NCBI GenBank assembly: GCA_947484535.1
Contig: CANKPO010000019.1
Coordinates: 1-11,196, forward strand
Length of the DNA: 11,196 bases
Direction of reading: 5' to 3'
Source: Caulobacteraceae bacterium
Lineage (GTDB): Bacteria > Pseudomonadota > Alphaproteobacteria > Caulobacterales > Caulobacteraceae
Shown: in pieces, positions 1 through 7,748 of the stretch
How positions within the stretch are numbered: the first letter of the stretch is position 1
Layout: each line of letters starts with the position of its first letter
The notes under the pieces: model-generated
What the model was told of the DNA's origin: nothing
Databases searched by the model: none
Seen by the model: the letters and a program-made list of their open reading frames with translations, nothing else
Program-made: the position numbers and the translations under genes

Positions 1-1
1 C

Positions 2-526
2 ACGGAGCGCACCGGCGCGATCTTTGACTATCAGCCGGTCCTGCTCGGTGGTCTGTTCAAGCTCGCCAACAACAGGGCACCGATGGTGGCCTTTGGCGAT
101 ATCCCCAAAAAGATGGCCTATGGGCGCATCGAGATGGAGCGGTTCGTCCGAGTAAATAGTCTGAGCAAGTACCGGTTCAATCCCCATTTCCCTATCAATA
201 CGCTGAACCTCATGCGCGGCGCGGTCGCGGCTCAGGCTCTGGGGCAGTTCGAGACCTATGTGGAGACCGTGTTCTGCGCCATGTGGGAAGATCAGCAACA
301 GGTCGGTGATCCAGAGGTCTTGGCCAAGGTCCTGACCGAAGCGGGTCTTGATGCCAAGGCCGTGCTGGAACTGAGCCAGACCCCCGAAATCAAGGCCAAG
401 CTGGGCGACAATACCCAAGCGGCCTATGATCGCGGCGCCTTCGGCATCCCGACCTTCTTTGTCGGCGACGAGATCTATTTCGGCAAGGATCAGCTTCTGG
501 CCATTGAGGCCGAACTTCGCGCCTAG
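2..526 (+). CDS. 2-hydroxychromene-2-carboxylate isomerase-like protein (DsbA family), 5' partial
   Basis: The reading frame is open from base 2 to the TAG at 524-526, giving 174 residues. The family is usually about 200 residues, so only about the first 25 are missing and the true start is outside the window. The visible N-terminal part contains the LLGGLFKLANNRAP stretch, typical of the NahD/HCCA isomerase branch of the DsbA/GST-kappa thioredoxin fold. The C-terminus has the hallmark GAFGIPTFFVGDEIYFGKDQ, where the cis-proline loop (GIPTFF) and the F-G-x-D ending are characteristic. Family members isomerise 2-hydroxychromene-2-carboxylate using glutathione in naphthalene degradation, but many chromosomal copies in proteobacteria have no known substrate, so the reaction here is inferred only. 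No aromatic-degradation gene is nearby. It converges on the sulfate-binding protein gene with an 11-bp gap and no obvious terminator between them. Confidence 0.85.
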   Translation, partial: TERTGAIFDYQPVLLGGLFKLANNRAPMVAFGDIPKKMAYGRIEMERFVRVNSLSKYRFNPHFPINTLNLMRGAVAAQALGQFETYVETVFCAMWEDQQQVGDPEVLAKVLTEAGLDAKAVLELSQTPEIKAKLGDNTQAAYDRGAFGIPTFFVGDEIYFGKDQLLAIEAELRA

Positions 527-537
527 GCCCTTTTGAC

Positions 538-1587
538 CTAGCCCGGCCGATAGATGCGGTCGAATATGGCCCCATCGGCAAAGTGGGTGGCGTGGGCTTT
601 TTTCCAGCCGCCGAAGGTCTGGTCGATGGTCACCATCGGGATTTTCGGGAACTTGTTGCCATATTTGGCCAGAGCCGCCGCATTGCGCGGGCGGTAGTGG
701 TTCTTGCCGATCAGGTCTTGGGCGCGAGGGCTGTAAAGGAAGTTCAGATAGCCCTCGGCCACCGTGCGGGTCTTGCGGCGGTCAACGACCTTGTCCACCA
801 GCGCCACGGGCGGTTCGGCGAGGATCGACAGGCTGGGGGCGACGATCTCGAACTTGCCGACGCCAAACTCTTCAAGCGCGAGGAAGGCTTCGTTCTCCCA
901 AGTGATCAAGACATCACCAAGGCCGCGCTGGACAAAGGTGGTGGTCGAGCCGCGGGCACCAGTATCAAGGACGGGGACCTGCTTGTAGAGCTTTTCAACA
1001 AAGGCCTGCGCCGTGGCGGCATTACCGCCCGGTTGCTTCAAGGCGAAGGCCCAAGCCGCCAGATAGTTCCAGCGCGCACCGCCCGAGGTCTTGGGATTGG
1101 GGGTTATGACGTTCACGCCCGGACGCACCAGATCGCTCCAGTCGCGGATCTTCAGCGGGTTGCCCTTGCGGACAAGAAACACAATGGTCGAGGTGTAGGG
1201 TGAGGAATTGTTGGGCAGGCGCGATTGCCAGTTCACCGGCAGAAGTTTGGCCTTGGCCGCGATCTGGTCGATGTCATAGGCTAGGGCAAGGGTGACAATA
1301 TCCGCTTCCAAGCCGTCAATCACGGCCCGTGCCTGCTTGCCAGACCCGCCGTGGCTCTGATTGATCGTCAGGTCTTGGCCTAATCGGCCCTTCCAGTAGG
1401 CCCCAAAGGCGGCGTTGATGTCCTTATAGAGCTCTCGCGTCGGGTCGTAGCTGGCATTGAGGAGGGTGAAGGGTTTGCGTGCCGCCGCCGCTGCCGGGTT
1501 TGAGCCGATCAGGGGAAGGCTCAGCGCCATGCCCGTTAGGAGGGCTTGACGGCGCGAGGGGTGATCGGAGGGATCTGCAATCGACAT
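538..1587 (-). CDS. sbp: Periplasmic sulfate-binding protein of an ABC importer (Sbp family), Tat-type signal
   Basis: A 349-residue substrate-binding protein that would deliver sulfate (or thiosulfate) to a CysTWA-type importer in the inner membrane. Motifs follow the Sbp/CysP family closely: SYDPTREL at residues 46-53, SHGGSGKQ at 78-85, [14 protein letters not shown] at 131-144, the anion-holding SGG of TSGGARWNY at 167-175, and W230 in ITWENEA. The start at 1587 is chosen because it follows an AGAGG ribosome site and gives a normal signal peptide. The in-frame ATG at 1653 would add 22 unlikely residues. The signal has SRRQALL (R12, R13), a hydrophobic core to about residue 28, and an Ala-rich cleavage region near residues 32-36, which looks like a twin-arginine rather than a Sec signal. 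No sulfate permease or ATPase gene is in the window, so the gene stands alone here. It is not a PstS despite lying beside the phosphate genes. Confidence 0.93.
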   Translation of the reverse strand: MSIADPSDHPSRRQALLTGMALSLPLIGSNPAAAAARKPFTLLNASYDPTRELYKDINAAFGAYWKGRLGQDLTINQSHGGSGKQARAVIDGLEADIVTLALAYDIDQIAAKAKLLPVNWQSRLPNNSSPYTSTIVFLVRKGNPLKIRDWSDLVRPGVNVITPNPKTSGGARWNYLAAWAFALKQPGGNAATAQAFVEKLYKQVPVLDTGARGSTTTFVQRGLGDVLITWENEAFLALEEFGVGKFEIVAPSLSILAEPPVALVDKVVDRRKTRTVAEGYLNFLYSPRAQDLIGKNHYRPRNAAALAKYGNKFPKIPMVTIDQTFGGWKKAHATHFADGAIFDRIYRPG

Positions 1588-1818
1588 GGCGGCCTCTGGG
1601 TTCGAGCAGATCGGTGAAGGCGACGAGGCCCGATCACCGGTCAACCTCACCATTTATGATAATTCCCATCGGATCAATATGGATTAAAAATGCGTAGGCT
1701 TTAGGAATTCTATCAGCCTATGGACTATCGTCACGCGATTGAGATGAACTCGTGATCCTGTTGTCGTGATTCGAGCCCTGCGCTCCTTGCCCTAGCCCCC
1801 GACGGAAGCCCGCTACCC
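1588..1818. promoter_or_regulatory. Divergent intergenic region between sbp and phoR
   Basis: This 231-bp gap must hold the promoters for sbp (leftward) and phoR (rightward). An A+T-rich tract at about 1651-1715 is unusual for this GC-rich window and is the likely site of the sbp promoter, but I cannot pick convincing -35/-10 boxes. On the phoR side there is a GATTC (GANTC-type CcrM methylation site) at 1768-1772, and CGTGAT occurs twice, at 1751-1756 and 1765-1770. I see no Pho box with 11-bp repeats in this gap. Confidence 0.4.
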
Positions 1819-3237
1819 ATGTCCCCCAATGCCAATCCCATCCGCAGATCGCGCCTTCCGTGGCTCGCGGTCGTGGCAGGATCGGCCGGGGCGGGGGCCT
1901 TGCTGTTTTTGGCGATTACAGGGCAGGCCAATAGGGGATCGGCAGTGCTGCTCGCCCTGATGGTCGGCGGCTTGACGCTTTACCTGTCTATGCGCGGCTA
2001 TCGCGAGCGGCGCTTTGATCAGGCCACGGTTGACCGCTTGGTCCAATCTCGGCCTCAAGAGGCGCAAACGCCCTTTTCTGAAATTCTCGAAAGTCTGCCA
2101 GACCCGGTGATGGTCATTGCGGCGCAAGAGGCGGATGATCTGGCGGGGCGGCGGTTCATCTTTGCCAATAGTGCGGCCCGCGAGTTCTTTCGAATCCAAA
2201 GCTCTGGAGCCTTGTTGGTCACGGCCATCCGTAATCCGAGGATTTTAGAGGCGGTGGACGAGGCCCTGTTCGGCGAGATTCCCGGAGAGGTGGCCTATGA
2301 TTCCGGCGGGGCTCAGGATCGCTATCTGCGGGCCTTGACGCGGCCCTTGCCTGTGCGGCCGGATGGATCGCGTGTGGCGCTCTTGATGATGCGTGATGAG
2401 ACCGATGCGCGGCGCAATGAGCGGATGCGTGCGGATTTCCTAGCCAATGCCAGTCACGAACTCCGTACCCCCTTGGCGTCCTTGACGGGGTTTATCGAGA
2501 CGCTGCGTGGTCATGCCAAGGAAGACCCTGTGGCGCGGGATCGGTTCTTGAACATCATGGCGACCCAAGCCGACCGAATGGCGCGGTTGATTGATGATCT
2601 CTTGTCTCTTAGCCGTATTGAGTTGAACGAACATATAGCGCCGGATGGCTGTATTGATCTGACCCAGGCCGTTAGCGACGTCACTGACGCCCTGTCGCCC
2701 CTTAGCGCAGAAACCGGCGTGCAAATTCAGACGGCCATGCCGCCGCGCGGTGAGGCTTTGGTCGTCGGTGACCGCGATCAGATTGTACAGGTCGTACAGA
2801 ACCTGATCGACAATGCGGTCAAATATTCTCGCGGCCGGGACGGCTCTGTCTCGGGAAGCGTCATTGTGGAATGCGGCGTCGGGGTTAGCGGGGATGCCGC
2901 GCTGGCGCTGAGGAAGCCGTCGGCCTCGCGTCTGTCCCTGCTGACGCCAGACCAGACCGGCGAAGAGATCTATGTCTATTTGCGGATCAATGATTCTGGG
3001 CCCGGCATAAGGCGCGAACATCTGCCGCGCTTGGCTGAGCGGTTCTATCGAGTCGAGGGCCAGAAGAGCGGTGAGCGGTCGGGCACCGGCCTTGGCCTCG
3101 CCATCGTCAAACATATTATGAACCGTCACCGCGGCGGTTTGGCGGTAGAAAGTTTTGAAGGTGAGGGCGCAGCCTTCATTGTCTATTTCCCGATCCATTC
3201 CAAGGCCTTGGTCGCCCGTCAGGCCCGCGCTCAATGA
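1819..3237 (+). CDS. phoR: Phosphate-regulon sensor histidine kinase PhoR
   Basis: A 472-residue membrane histidine kinase that senses phosphate sufficiency through the Pst-PhoU complex and phosphorylates or dephosphorylates PhoB. Two membrane segments lie at about residues 15-34 and 41-58 with almost no periplasmic loop, as in E. coli PhoR, so it does not sense phosphate outside the cell directly. A PAS-like domain follows (about 80-190), then the HisKA region with the phospho-accepting H213 in ASHELRTPL. The ATPase domain has the N box around N328 (NLIDNAVKYS), the G1 box DSGPGI at 392-397 and the G2 box GTGLGLAIVKH near 422-433. The stretch between the N box and G1 (about 338-388) is roughly 25 residues longer than in E. 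coli PhoR. A GGAAG at 1804-1808 lies 10 nt before the ATG. The gene ends 158 bp before pstC. The PAS-HisKA-HATPase layout plus the context makes PhoR the firm choice. Confidence 0.95.
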   Translation: MSPNANPIRRSRLPWLAVVAGSAGAGALLFLAITGQANRGSAVLLALMVGGLTLYLSMRGYRERRFDQATVDRLVQSRPQEAQTPFSEILESLPDPVMVIAAQEADDLAGRRFIFANSAAREFFRIQSSGALLVTAIRNPRILEAVDEALFGEIPGEVAYDSGGAQDRYLRALTRPLPVRPDGSRVALLMMRDETDARRNERMRADFLANASHELRTPLASLTGFIETLRGHAKEDPVARDRFLNIMATQADRMARLIDDLLSLSRIELNEHIAPDGCIDLTQAVSDVTDALSPLSAETGVQIQTAMPPRGEALVVGDRDQIVQVVQNLIDNAVKYSRGRDGSVSGSVIVECGVGVSGDAALALRKPSASRLSLLTPDQTGEEIYVYLRINDSGPGIRREHLPRLAERFYRVEGQKSGERSGTGLGLAIVKHIMNRHRGGLAVESFEGEGAAFIVYFPIHSKALVARQARAQ

Positions 3238-3282
3238 GGCCTAGGGCAGGGTCGTGGGTTCATCCCTGATTGCGTTAAAAAA

Positions 3283-3304
3283 CCGTCACAATATTGTCGT
3301 AAAG
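3283..3304 (+). promoter_or_regulatory. Pho box (PhoB operator) upstream of pstC
   Basis: Two 11-bp direct repeats stand back to back: CCGTCACAATA (3283-3293) and TTGTCGTAAAG (3294-3304). Their 7-bp cores CCGTCAC and TTGTCGT each match the Pho-box core CTGTCAT at 5 of 7 positions, and the 11-bp period with an A/T-rich spacer is the expected PhoB geometry. It lies 92 bp before the pstC start and in the only sizeable gap of the operon. I infer that phospho-PhoB activates pstC-pstA-pstB-phoU-phoB from here. No clear -10 box follows at the usual distance. Confidence 0.7.
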
Positions 3305-3317
3305 ACGCAGTGTCTTT
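3301..3317. repeat. Small perfect inverted repeat next to the Pho box
   Basis: AAAGAC (3301-3306) and GTCTTT (3312-3317) form a perfect 6-bp inverted repeat around the 5-nt loop GCAGT. It overlaps the last four bases of the second Pho-box repeat. It could be a short hairpin at the start of the pstC leader or a second protein site. No function can be assigned from sequence. Confidence 0.5.
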
Positions 3318-3395
3318 CGGGCACGGTCTCCTGAGATAAGCGTCCGCTCACACGGCGGGGCGCTGGGTTCTATGCCAGATGGATACGGTCGATAG

Positions 3396-4838
3396 ATGCT
3401 GACTTGGATCGCAATTCTCATATTGGCCGCCCTATCCACCGTCGCGTTCCTCGTGGGACGTCGTAAGGCTTTGGCGTCTGCGGGCGGTTCGTCGGCCAAG
3501 ATGCATTCCTTGCCGGGCTATTACGGGACCTATGTCGCCCTGTGGGTCGGCGTTCCGGCAGCCCTTTTGCTGTTTGTTTCGATCATGCTCGGTGGGCGTC
3601 TCGAGCACGGCCTTCTGACCGCCACAGAGCCCCCTGTTCTGCAACAGCTGTCGTCTGAGCAAAAAGAACTGTTCTTCGAAGATGCGCAGGCCTTGGCTGA
3701 GGGCCGCCAGCTGAGCGAAGCCATCTATGAGCCAGATGTGAAGTTGGCCTTGGAGGCGAAGGCCAACGAGGCCCGCGTCTATTCCAACGCCTTCAGACAG
3801 GGCACCTTTGCCCTCATGGGCGTCTTGGTTCTGGCCGGGTTCCTCTGGACCTTTCCGCGTCTAAACAAAGATTTCCGGGCGCGTAACCGCGTCGAGGGCT
3901 GGGTCGATGGTCTGTTATTGGCCTGCTCGATCGTGGCGGTCATTACGACCTTGGGCATTATCCTATCCCTTGTCTGGGAGAGTCTAAGGTTCTTTAGCTC
4001 TGTACCACCGGCCGATTTCTTGCTGGGTACGCACTGGAGTCCGCAGATTGGTATGCGCGACGATCAGGTCGGATCGTCTGGCGGATTTGGGGCCTTGCCG
4101 CTGTTTGCGGGTACATTCCTTGTCATGCTGATCGCCATGTGCGTCGCAGGACCTGTGGGCCTCTTCTCAGCCATCTATCTGTCGGAATATGCCGGTCCCA
4201 AGGCGCGGGCCGTGTTTAAGCCGCTGCTGGAAATTCTCGCAGGCGTGCCGACCGTCGTCTATGGCTTCTTCGCTGCCCTTACCGTCGGCCCGATCTTCCG
4301 CCAGGCGTTCAACAGCTTGGGTGGCCTATTCCTCGGTGGCCCGCTGAATGAGTTGGGGCTCTATCTGGGGCAGGTGCAAAACCAGATGGCTTTGGTCGCG
4401 GGTTTCGTGATGGGCATCATGCTGATCCCCTTCGTCTCGTCCCTGTCCGACGACATCATCAATTCGGTCCCCCAAGCCCTGCGTGATGGTAGCTATGCCA
4501 TGGGGGCGACCAAGTCCGAGACCGTCAAGAAGGTTGTGCTTCCAGCCGCCCTTCCCGGTATTGCCGGTGCCTTCTTGCTGGCCATCAGCCGCGCCGTCGG
4601 TGAGACCATGATTGTGACCATGGCCGCTGGCCTACAGGCCAAGTTGACACTCAATCCCTTGGAGACGGTCACGACCGTGACGGTGCAGATCGTCACCCTG
4701 CTGACCGGGGACCAAGAGTTTGACAGTCCCAAGACCTTGGCGGCCTTTGGCCTTGGTCTGACCCTTTTCGCCGTGACCTTGGTGCTGAACATCGTCGCCC
4801 TGCGTATCGTCCAGAAATATCGGGAACAGTATGACTGA
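3396..4838 (+). CDS. pstC: Phosphate ABC transporter permease PstC, long alphaproteobacterial form
   Basis: One of the two inner-membrane permease subunits of the high-affinity phosphate importer. It has 480 residues against about 320 in E. coli. The extra is N-terminal: one membrane segment at residues 1-20, a second near 45-65, a soluble stretch of about 60 residues rich in Glu and Leu, and a third segment near 135-155, as in the long PstC family with a DUF3708-type N-terminus. The permease core starts near residue 170. It carries the cytoplasmic EAA-like loop at about 361-393 (ALRDGSYAMGATKSE, then VVLPAALPGI), which docks on PstB, followed by ISRAVGETMIVTMAAG. The start is secure because an in-frame TAG at 3393-3395 directly precedes the ATG. 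The Shine-Dalgarno is weak. Its last 8 bases overlap the pstA start, which suggests translational coupling. Confidence 0.95.
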   Translation: MLTWIAILILAALSTVAFLVGRRKALASAGGSSAKMHSLPGYYGTYVALWVGVPAALLLFVSIMLGGRLEHGLLTATEPPVLQQLSSEQKELFFEDAQALAEGRQLSEAIYEPDVKLALEAKANEARVYSNAFRQGTFALMGVLVLAGFLWTFPRLNKDFRARNRVEGWVDGLLLACSIVAVITTLGIILSLVWESLRFFSSVPPADFLLGTHWSPQIGMRDDQVGSSGGFGALPLFAGTFLVMLIAMCVAGPVGLFSAIYLSEYAGPKARAVFKPLLEILAGVPTVVYGFFAALTVGPIFRQAFNSLGGLFLGGPLNELGLYLGQVQNQMALVAGFVMGIMLIPFVSSLSDDIINSVPQALRDGSYAMGATKSETVKKVVLPAALPGIAGAFLLAISRAVGETMIVTMAAGLQAKLTLNPLETVTTVTVQIVTLLTGDQEFDSPKTLAAFGLGLTLFAVTLVLNIVALRIVQKYREQYD

Positions 4839-6138
4839 CCTCCCCCTCACCACGACCACAGCCTCTGATCGCGCGCGGGACATCCGCGCCGCTGTCGAGA
4901 GCCGCCTCAAGATCCGGCACGCCTCAGAGCGCCGGTTCAAGCTCTATGGTCAGTTGGCAATCGCCATTGCCCTCGGGTTCTTGGTCCTCCTCCTTGGTCG
5001 CATCGTCACCCAGGGCGCCTCGACCTTTGTCGTTCACTCGATCTCGGTGCAGGTTCCGCTCGATCCGGCGCGGATTGATCAGACCGAGCTGGAAGGCGTC
5101 AACTATGACCTGATGGTCGCCGATGCGGTCCTCGCCAAGCTTGGTGAAAAGGATGATGATTACGGCTCCAAGTCGGAAGCCATCAAGGACCTGATGTCAC
5201 CAGATTTTGGCTTCCAACTGCTCAATATGATCAAGGCGGACGCCAGTCTGATCGGCAAGACGGTCACCGTATCGGGTCCCCTGCGGGCCAATGCTGATCT
5301 CTATTTCAAGGGCGAGATCAAACGCGCCTCTCCTGAAGAAGAGCGGACCTTGACCAATCAGCAGCTCGATTGGCTCGATGCCCTAAAGTCCTCTGGGGTG
5401 ATCACGACCGGCTTCAATATCGGCTTCTTCACCAAGTCCGACTCCACAGAGCCTGAACAGGCGGGGGTGTTGGGGGCTGTGGTTGGCTCAGCCATGATGC
5501 TTTTGGTCACCGCCTTCTTGGCCGTTCCCATCGGCGTGATGGCGGCGGTCTATCTCGAAGAGTTTGCGCCCAAGAACCGGTGGACCGATGTGATTGAGGT
5601 CAACATCAACAATCTGGCTGCGGTGCCCTCGATTGTTTACGGCCTGCTGGGTTTGGGACTGTTTATCAATACCTTGGGTGTTCCGAGGTCCTCGCCCTTG
5701 CTGGGCGGTCTGGTCCTGGCCCTGATGGCGCTGCCTACCGTCATTATTGCGACCCGCTCTTCCTTGAAGGCCGTGCCGCCCTCGATCCGGGAAGCCGCCT
5801 TCGGTGTCGGTGCCTCGCGAACCCAAGCGGTGTTTCACCATGTTCTGCCCTTGGCGATGCCCGGTGTGATGACCGGCTCGATCTTGGCGCTGGCCCATGC
5901 CTTGGGTGAAACCGCGCCCCTCTTGATGATCGGCATGGTCTCGTTCGTTCCGGGCGTGCCGACGGGCTTTGATCAGGCTGCGACTGTTCTGCCGGTGCAG
6001 GTCTTTATCTGGGAGAATGCGTCTGAGCGGGCTTTCCACGAGCGGACAGCGGCGGCCATCATGGTCCTGCTGGTCTTTATGATCCTTATGAATGCGGTGG
6101 CGATTATTGTGCGCCGCCGGTTTGAGCGGCGGTGGTAG
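4831..6138 (+). CDS. pstA: Phosphate ABC transporter permease PstA, with N-terminal DUF3333-type domain
   Basis: The second permease subunit of the PstSCAB phosphate importer, 435 residues against about 296 in E. coli. After a charged cytoplasmic start and a membrane segment at about 39-60, a soluble domain of about 140 residues (roughly 65-205, expected in the periplasm) matches the DUF3333 extension seen in alphaproteobacterial PstA. The conserved core follows: [16 protein letters not shown], the [14 protein letters not shown] segment, the EAA loop [20 protein letters not shown] starting at E321, and [16 protein letters not shown]. The ATG at 4831 lies inside the pstC stop region (ATGACTGA, 8-bp overlap), so the two permeases are probably made in equal amounts by coupled translation. 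The stop at 6136-6138 is 5 bases before the preferred pstB start. Confidence 0.95.
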   Translation: MTDLPLTTTTASDRARDIRAAVESRLKIRHASERRFKLYGQLAIAIALGFLVLLLGRIVTQGASTFVVHSISVQVPLDPARIDQTELEGVNYDLMVADAVLAKLGEKDDDYGSKSEAIKDLMSPDFGFQLLNMIKADASLIGKTVTVSGPLRANADLYFKGEIKRASPEEERTLTNQQLDWLDALKSSGVITTGFNIGFFTKSDSTEPEQAGVLGAVVGSAMMLLVTAFLAVPIGVMAAVYLEEFAPKNRWTDVIEVNINNLAAVPSIVYGLLGLGLFINTLGVPRSSPLLGGLVLALMALPTVIIATRSSLKAVPPSIREAAFGVGASRTQAVFHHVLPLAMPGVMTGSILALAHALGETAPLLMIGMVSFVPGVPTGFDQAATVLPVQVFIWENASERAFHERTAAAIMVLLVFMILMNAVAIIVRRRFERRW

Positions 6139-6143
6139 CCGCT

Positions 6144-7022
6144 ATGACCCCCAACGGCTCCTCCTTTTCGAGATCTGTCATGCCCATGAACCGAGACGAT
6201 TCAGCCAGCCACGAGGCCGCTTCTGCCCCAGGCGAACAAGCGGCCCCCGCCGTACCGTCAGGCCCTTCGATCAAGATCCGGGCCCGGGACATCAATGTCT
6301 TTTATGGCGAGAAACAGGCGCTGTTTGACGTCGCCATTGATATTGCTGAAAAGTCTGTGACCTCGTTCATTGGCCCGTCCGGCTGTGGAAAGTCGACCTT
6401 TCTGCGCTGCATGAACCGGATGAACGACACCATACCCATCTGCCGGGTTACGGGCTCGATTGAGATGGATGGTGAGGACGTCAACGACAAGTCCATCGAT
6501 CCGGTGGTCCTGCGCGCCCGCGTTGGCATGGTGTTCCAAAAGCCAAACCCCTTCCCCAAGTCGATCTATGAGAATGTGGCCTATGGCCCTCGTATCCATG
6601 GTCTGGCCACGGGCAAGGACGAGCTTGATGCCATTGTCGAAAGCTCTTTGCGCCGTGCGGGTCTGTGGGACGAGGTCTCCGACCGCCTGATGCAGCCTGG
6701 CACCGGTCTGTCGGGTGGTCAGCAGCAGCGTCTGGTCATCGCCCGCGCCATTGCCGTGGGTCCCGAAGTGATCTTGATGGACGAGCCCTGCTCGGCGCTC
6801 GACCCTATCGCGACCGCCAAGATCGAAGAACTGATCGACGAATTGCGCGAGCAGTTCTGTATCGTCATCGTCACTCACTCCATGGCTCAAGCCGCGCGTG
6901 TCTCTCAGCGGACGGCCTTCTTCCATATGGGGCGTCTGGTCGAGAGCGGTGCTACAGATGAGATGTTCACCAATCCGCGTGACAGCCGCACGCAAGACTA
7001 CATCACCGGTCGCTTCGGCTAG
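6144..7022 (+). CDS. pstB: Phosphate ABC transporter ATP-binding protein PstB
   Basis: The ATPase subunit that powers phosphate import through PstC/PstA and takes part in PhoR signalling. Numbered from the ATG at 6144 (292 residues): Walker [10 protein letters not shown] at 77-85, the Q-loop in [20 protein letters not shown], the signature LSGGQQQRL at 189-197, Walker B VILMDEP at 209-215 followed by CSALDP, and the switch histidine H245 in VTHSM. The [13 protein letters not shown] segment is specific to PstB among ABC ATPases. The start is uncertain. GTG at 6132 overlaps the end of pstA, and ATG at 6180 or 6186 would remove a poorly conserved, low-complexity N-terminus. I prefer 6144 because it is an ATG just after the pstA stop, but its ribosome site is only a G-rich stretch. 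The stop TAG overlaps the AGGAG of phoU. Confidence 0.95.
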   Translation: MTPNGSSFSRSVMPMNRDDSASHEAASAPGEQAAPAVPSGPSIKIRARDINVFYGEKQALFDVAIDIAEKSVTSFIGPSGCGKSTFLRCMNRMNDTIPICRVTGSIEMDGEDVNDKSIDPVVLRARVGMVFQKPNPFPKSIYENVAYGPRIHGLATGKDELDAIVESSLRRAGLWDEVSDRLMQPGTGLSGGQQQRLVIARAIAVGPEVILMDEPCSALDPIATAKIEELIDELREQFCIVIVTHSMAQAARVSQRTAFFHMGRLVESGATDEMFTNPRDSRTQDYITGRFG

Positions 7023-7025
7023 GAG
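7021..7025 (+). promoter_or_regulatory. Ribosome binding site of phoU overlapping the pstB stop codon
   Basis: AGGAG at 7021-7025 shares two bases with the pstB TAG stop (7020-7022) and sits 8 nt before the phoU ATG. It is the strongest ribosome site in the pst block and fixes the phoU start. Confidence 0.8.
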
Positions 7026-7033
7026 CCCCTGCC

Positions 7034-7726
7034 ATGACCCAACATACTGTTAAAGCCTATGGCGATGAACTGAACCATCTGACGGCGGAAGTCGCACGGA
7101 TGGGCGGGCTGGCGGAAGCCCAGGTGGTGGATTCCATCTCCTGCATCGCGCGCCGGGATGTGAATCTGGCCCAGAACATCATCGCCCATGATGATAAGCT
7201 CGATCAGATGCAGATCGATATTGAGCGCAAGGCCATCAAGCTGATCGCCCTTCGCCAACCCGTGGCTCAGGACCTGCGCCGGACCGTGGCGGCGATGAAG
7301 ATCTCCTCCAATCTGGAACGCTGTGGTGATCTGGCCAAGAACATTGCCAAGCGCGCTCTGGTGGTCTCTGAGGCCGAACCCATGACACCCCTGACCCGCT
7401 CGATTGAGCGCATGGGTCATCTGGTGACCGGGCGTTTGAAGGATGTTCTGGACGCCTATACCTCGTCCAACGTCAACCGCGCCGTCGGCGTCTGGTGGCG
7501 CGATGAGGAGGTGGATGAGCACTATAACAGCCTGTTCCGCGAGCTTTTGACCTACATGATGGCCGATCCGCGCACGATCACCTCCTGCGCCCATCTGCTG
7601 TTTGTGGCCAAGAACTTGGAACGGATCGGCGACCACGCGACCAACATTGCTGAGATCATCCATTTCGAGCTGACCGGTGAAGACATGATCACCCATCGCC
7701 CGAAGCACAGCGATATCGAAGCCTAA
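7034..7726 (+). CDS. phoU: Phosphate signalling protein PhoU
   Basis: A 230-residue cytoplasmic protein, the normal PhoU length, built of two three-helix bundle repeats. Each repeat shows the metal-binding E/DxxxD signature: ERCGDLAKN beginning at E95 and ERIGDHATNIAE at 196-207. The start MTQHTVKAYGDELNHLTAEVARMGGLAE is typical of the family. PhoU holds PhoR in its phosphatase state when phosphate is plentiful, through contact with PstB and the PAS domain of PhoR, and limits Pst transport. Loss commonly derepresses the Pho regulon. It lies between pstB (11-bp gap) and phoB (22-bp gap), so it is co-transcribed with the transporter and the regulator it controls. Confidence 0.97.
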   Translation: MTQHTVKAYGDELNHLTAEVARMGGLAEAQVVDSISCIARRDVNLAQNIIAHDDKLDQMQIDIERKAIKLIALRQPVAQDLRRTVAAMKISSNLERCGDLAKNIAKRALVVSEAEPMTPLTRSIERMGHLVTGRLKDVLDAYTSSNVNRAVGVWWRDEEVDEHYNSLFRELLTYMMADPRTITSCAHLLFVAKNLERIGDHATNIAEIIHFELTGEDMITHRPKHSDIEA

Positions 7727-7748
7727 CTGCTCGTAGATTAAAGGAATT

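Noticed and set aside
583..1203. 206-residue open frame on the plus strand
   Set aside because: Inside the sulfate-binding protein gene on the opposite strand. The true gene is unmistakable by its motifs.
538..1587. PstS as identity of the binding protein next to the phosphate operon
   Set aside because: The [16 protein letters not shown] and SGGARWNY motifs are those of sulfate-binding proteins, not PstS.
1731..1818. Pho box upstream of phoR
   Set aside because: CGTCAC and TTGTCGTGA are reminiscent of the core, but they are not 11 bp apart and do not make a direct-repeat pair.
2440..3234. 264-residue open frame on the minus strand
   Set aside because: It lies wholly inside phoR, antisense, with no family motifs. 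The Arg/Gln/His-rich composition is typical of an antisense shadow.
6258..6995. 245-residue open frame on the minus strand
   Set aside because: Antisense to pstB over nearly its whole length. No recognisable domain or ribosome site.
7019..7708. 229-residue open frame on the minus strand
   Set aside because: Antisense shadow of phoU, rich in His and Gln, with no motifs.
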